From Lineus longissimus (taxonomy: Eukaryota; Nemertea; Pilidiophora; Heteronemertea; Lineidae), in contig NC_088315.1 of assembly GCF_910592395.1 (NCBI RefSeq), forward strand, positions 19,262,219 to 19,326,218: a stretch of DNA of 64,000 nucleotides. Direction: 5' to 3'. How positions within the stretch are numbered: position 1 is the first letter of the stretch; the number at the start of each line of letters is the position of its first letter. Shown piece by piece: positions 62,201 through 64,000 of the stretch. Made by a program: the position numbers and the translations under genes. Below the pieces are notes generated by a model. It was given only the letters and a program-made list of their open reading frames with translations. It was not told the origin of the DNA and did no database searches.

Positions 62201-63580
62201 GAAATTAATGTGTAACCTTAGACGTGTCTGAACCACCAAGATGAAAATGTCTAACTAAGTGTTGCTAGGGTGTGGTATAGAAAGCAAAGGATGTTCCATA
62301 ATGCCCAAATCATGAGCTGACCATTGGCTTTTCAATCTCAACATCAAAATATATCCGCAAACTTTCTCCAAAAGTGCAGATATAATTCAAAATCATCTTA
62401 ATACCAGCAGACTAAACAACTATTCTACAAGTCCTAAGTCCTTGATGGGCCTACCTGTATGCCTGAAAGAGCCACGGACTTCACAATAGAAAACGAAAAT
62501 ATCACGTTAAAATGGCGGGTTTTATTCGTGTACCACCATTTCGGCCAGAACTTGACATCCTAAAGCAATTAAAACTCCATCAAAATGTTGTGAACGCCCA
62601 CTTAAAACCCGGGAGTCTGTCCTCTGGAATAACTAAGTGCAGACAACCACCCTTGAAATTGGCATACACTTCGTTTTGAAAAAGTTCCAATTGCTTTAGG
62701 ATTTCAAGTTTTCGCCAAAATGGTGATGCCTATGGTCAACCCTTAACAACCTGTGACAGCAGTGATATACATTTTGTAACGGACTGCAGTAAAGTCGGTA
62801 CTATACCTTTTGAATTTTGCTATTGCTTCCTCCGGAGTAGCCATCCTAAATCTCGCACAACAGTCCCAAACAAGACAACCAGCTATGCGATACACCAGCC
62901 AACGAAGCCTCAAGTGAGATTTGTACAAGCTACAACAGCCCTGTATTGATCCTGAATGACTTGCACCTCAAATATGGCACCACTCGTAGTGTTGTACTCG
63001 GACAAGCACATTTAAATAAACGGTATAAACGGCTCTCAGTCGGCCAACAGGTGTTATAAGAGGCGTTGGACGCGTATAGCGCAGTGAAACCTGTTGACGA
63101 ATTCATAATGTCATTTTCATTGTGAAAATTTCCACGTGATGAAAAGGAATGATTGTATCTTTTTATCATCACTGAGTTGGTATTTTAAAACACTATTATC
63201 GATGCATCAGATTTCATCAACATATCAGTTTTGGAGAAGATAGAAGAGTTTTGGTGAAGACACCTCACCCCACCCAGGAATGTTGCAATGCCCAGAGCAA
63301 AAAAGGAAACATTTTCAGGTAAAAATGTCCTTAGAACTGCCCTAACTCCAAAATGGTTATTTTTTGTCCGATTAAAAAAATTCACCTATCTACAGAGAGC
63401 TGAGGTGATTTCCTTTTGCTCTCTGCTGTCCGAGTTAAAGTGCTTTCTACCATTAACCGGACACTCACCTTTCAATGTATCCACTGGAGAGGCCGACCAT
63501 GCCTGCCAGTCTGTCCTGGACCGCGGCGAGCATCTCGGGACTCTGCATGAGTTGGGCCACCTCGCTGCTCAGACCACCAG
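56294..63580 (-). CDS. NAP1L1: Nucleosome assembly protein 1 (NAP1/NAP1L family histone chaperone), 5'-partial CDS, 10 exons seen
   Basis: NAP1 binds H2A-H2B and shuttles histones for nucleosome assembly. Exons (minus): 63580-63469, 60462-60321, 60094-60002, 59547-59430, 59175-59033, 58402-58263, 57796-57651, 57126-56984, 56871-56788, 56398-56294; all GT-AG and in phase, 407 residues plus the missing N-terminus. Family blocks: LQSS-like QLMQSPEMLAAVQDRLAG, GYIESLPKVVKRRIKALKKL (long dimerisation helix), DFYEEVHQLECKY, GIPFFWLTVFKNVEML, DEPIIKNLQDI, GFTLEFHFAPNDFFTN, FEGPEIIKC, TIDWKKGKNVTVKTVKK, QNDSFFNFFTPP, DFEIGHFIRERIVPRAVLYF, then an acidic Glu/Asp tail. A Lys/Glu-rich exon (59547-59430) sits between the dimerisation and earmuff regions. 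The first coding exon lies to the right of the window. The last exon encodes an unusual His/Cys-rich tail. The symbol is approximate: the vertebrate paralogue split cannot be resolved. Confidence 0.93.
57195..57440 (+). repeat. tandem repeat, 65 bp unit, about four copies, in a NAP1 intron
   Basis: Units begin GGTACCATCAGAAAGTGCTC and end GTCAATAGGTGTACAAAT; almost identical, which implies recent expansion. Between NAP1 exons 57796-57651 and 57126-56984. Confidence 0.85.
58540..58870 (+). repeat. tandem repeat, 85 bp unit, four copies, in a NAP1 intron
   Basis: Units start ATGGAGAGGAATACTGGCCA at 58571, 58656, 58741 and 58826. Nearly identical. 85 is not a multiple of three, so the similar peptides read in different frames are a by-product and not a gene. 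Confidence 0.85.
59735..59905 (+). repeat. SINE family 2, in a NAP1 intron
   Basis: ACTTGTAGTCATGAGGTCCA, CAAACCCCACAGTTGGCGTG, CTTGCCTCACTCTACCCAGG and GGTACCAGTCAGAAATG match family 2; antisense to NAP1. Confidence 0.65.
62517..62742. mobile_element. second inverted-repeat element family, copy B
   Basis: Left arm ACCACCATTTCGGCCAGAAC then TTGACATCCTAAAGCAATTA; the right arm is its inverted complement, giving terminal repeats of about 50 bp. Same family as 32435-32670. Lies in the NAP1 intron, just downstream (minus sense) of the candidate alternative first exon. Confidence 0.7.
62807..62844 (-). other. candidate alternative first coding exon of NAP1
   Basis: An ATG at 62844 opens a 12-codon frame (MATPEEAIAKFK) that ends at AAAAG followed by GTATAG. 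The leftover two bases AG match the phase of the exon at 60462, giving MATPEEAIAKFK-SLPKVVK. It lies within the intron between the 63580-63469 and 60462-60321 exons. The donor is weak and the frame short, so chance is possible. Confidence 0.25.
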
Positions 63581-64000
63581 CTGAAGGGACAGAACAGAAA
63601 CCTTGGGACATCAGTAAGGGCATAACAAGAGATTGCAAGGGTAGACCTTGGGGTTGTTAAGTAAGGGAATAATAACAAGAGATTGCTAGGGTACACCAGT
63701 CCTAGGGGTGGCAAAAATTCCCTTTTTCAAACATATTATCTTAGAGTTAGACATGCATTTTCCAGCTGACTCTTAACACAAATAAACAATGTAAATATGT
63801 TGAAAAGAGTAATAGATTTGACATGTAGTATGTCAATGTCTTTACTGTGTCAACAAAAAAGGCAATTAAACCAGATAAAATGTACCATCAACTATAGTTC
63901 AGATAAAGATAAAGTGCCATGATGGTACAGGCCACAGCAGTGACACCTAGCTAGTGTCAAACGAACTACCAATCTGTTTCAATACAATACAGTAACCCAA

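Overview
The window is eukaryotic nuclear DNA. It is AT-rich, has many introns and is dense in dispersed repeats. Four genes can be reconstructed exon by exon, all with consensus splice sites and matching codon phase. Gene content (ERGIC2, a tetraspanin, NAP1, a RING-H2 ubiquitin ligase) and repeat content (TA-flanked inverted-repeat elements, tRNA-headed SINEs, a repeat with AGGTGAGCT ends and a CGT microsatellite) suggest a marine bilaterian invertebrate such as a mollusc, brachiopod, annelid or lower deuterostome. The species cannot be fixed from sequence alone.

Layout. (1) 1.26-11.86 kb, minus strand: a complete ERGIC2/Erv41 coding region, ten coding exons and 398 residues. (2) 12.5-13.5 kb: the gap between divergently oriented genes, with an inverted CCAAT box and a YY1-like CAAGATGGC, probably a shared promoter. 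(3) 13.58-23.31 kb, plus strand: a 1269-residue, mostly disordered, nuclear-looking protein ending in a RING-H2 domain, seven coding exons. (4) 24.5-39.5 kb: no convincing coding sequence; SINEs, inverted-repeat elements, tandem repeats, and possibly the upstream non-coding part of the next gene. (5) 39.55-46.73 kb, plus strand: a complete tetraspanin of 267 residues, with two interchangeable copies of the exon for its third transmembrane helix. (6) 46.7-56.3 kb: the space between convergent genes, mostly 3' UTR or intergenic. (7) 56.29-63.58 kb, minus strand: NAP1 (nucleosome assembly protein 1) lacking only its first exon or exons, which lie beyond the right edge.

The four genes are ordinary housekeeping-type neighbours (ER-Golgi cargo cycling, ubiquitin ligation, membrane organisation, histone chaperoning). 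I see no operon-like or pathway relation between them.

The most notable signals are: the duplicated tetraspanin exons, 50 bp apart and equal in length and phase; about 15 copies of one TA-flanked inverted-repeat element, some ending within tens of bases of splice acceptors and one nested in another repeat so that its empty site can be read; two copies of a 223-224 bp near-perfect foldback element, one inside an intron; and a histidine/cysteine-rich last exon in NAP1 in place of the usual tail.
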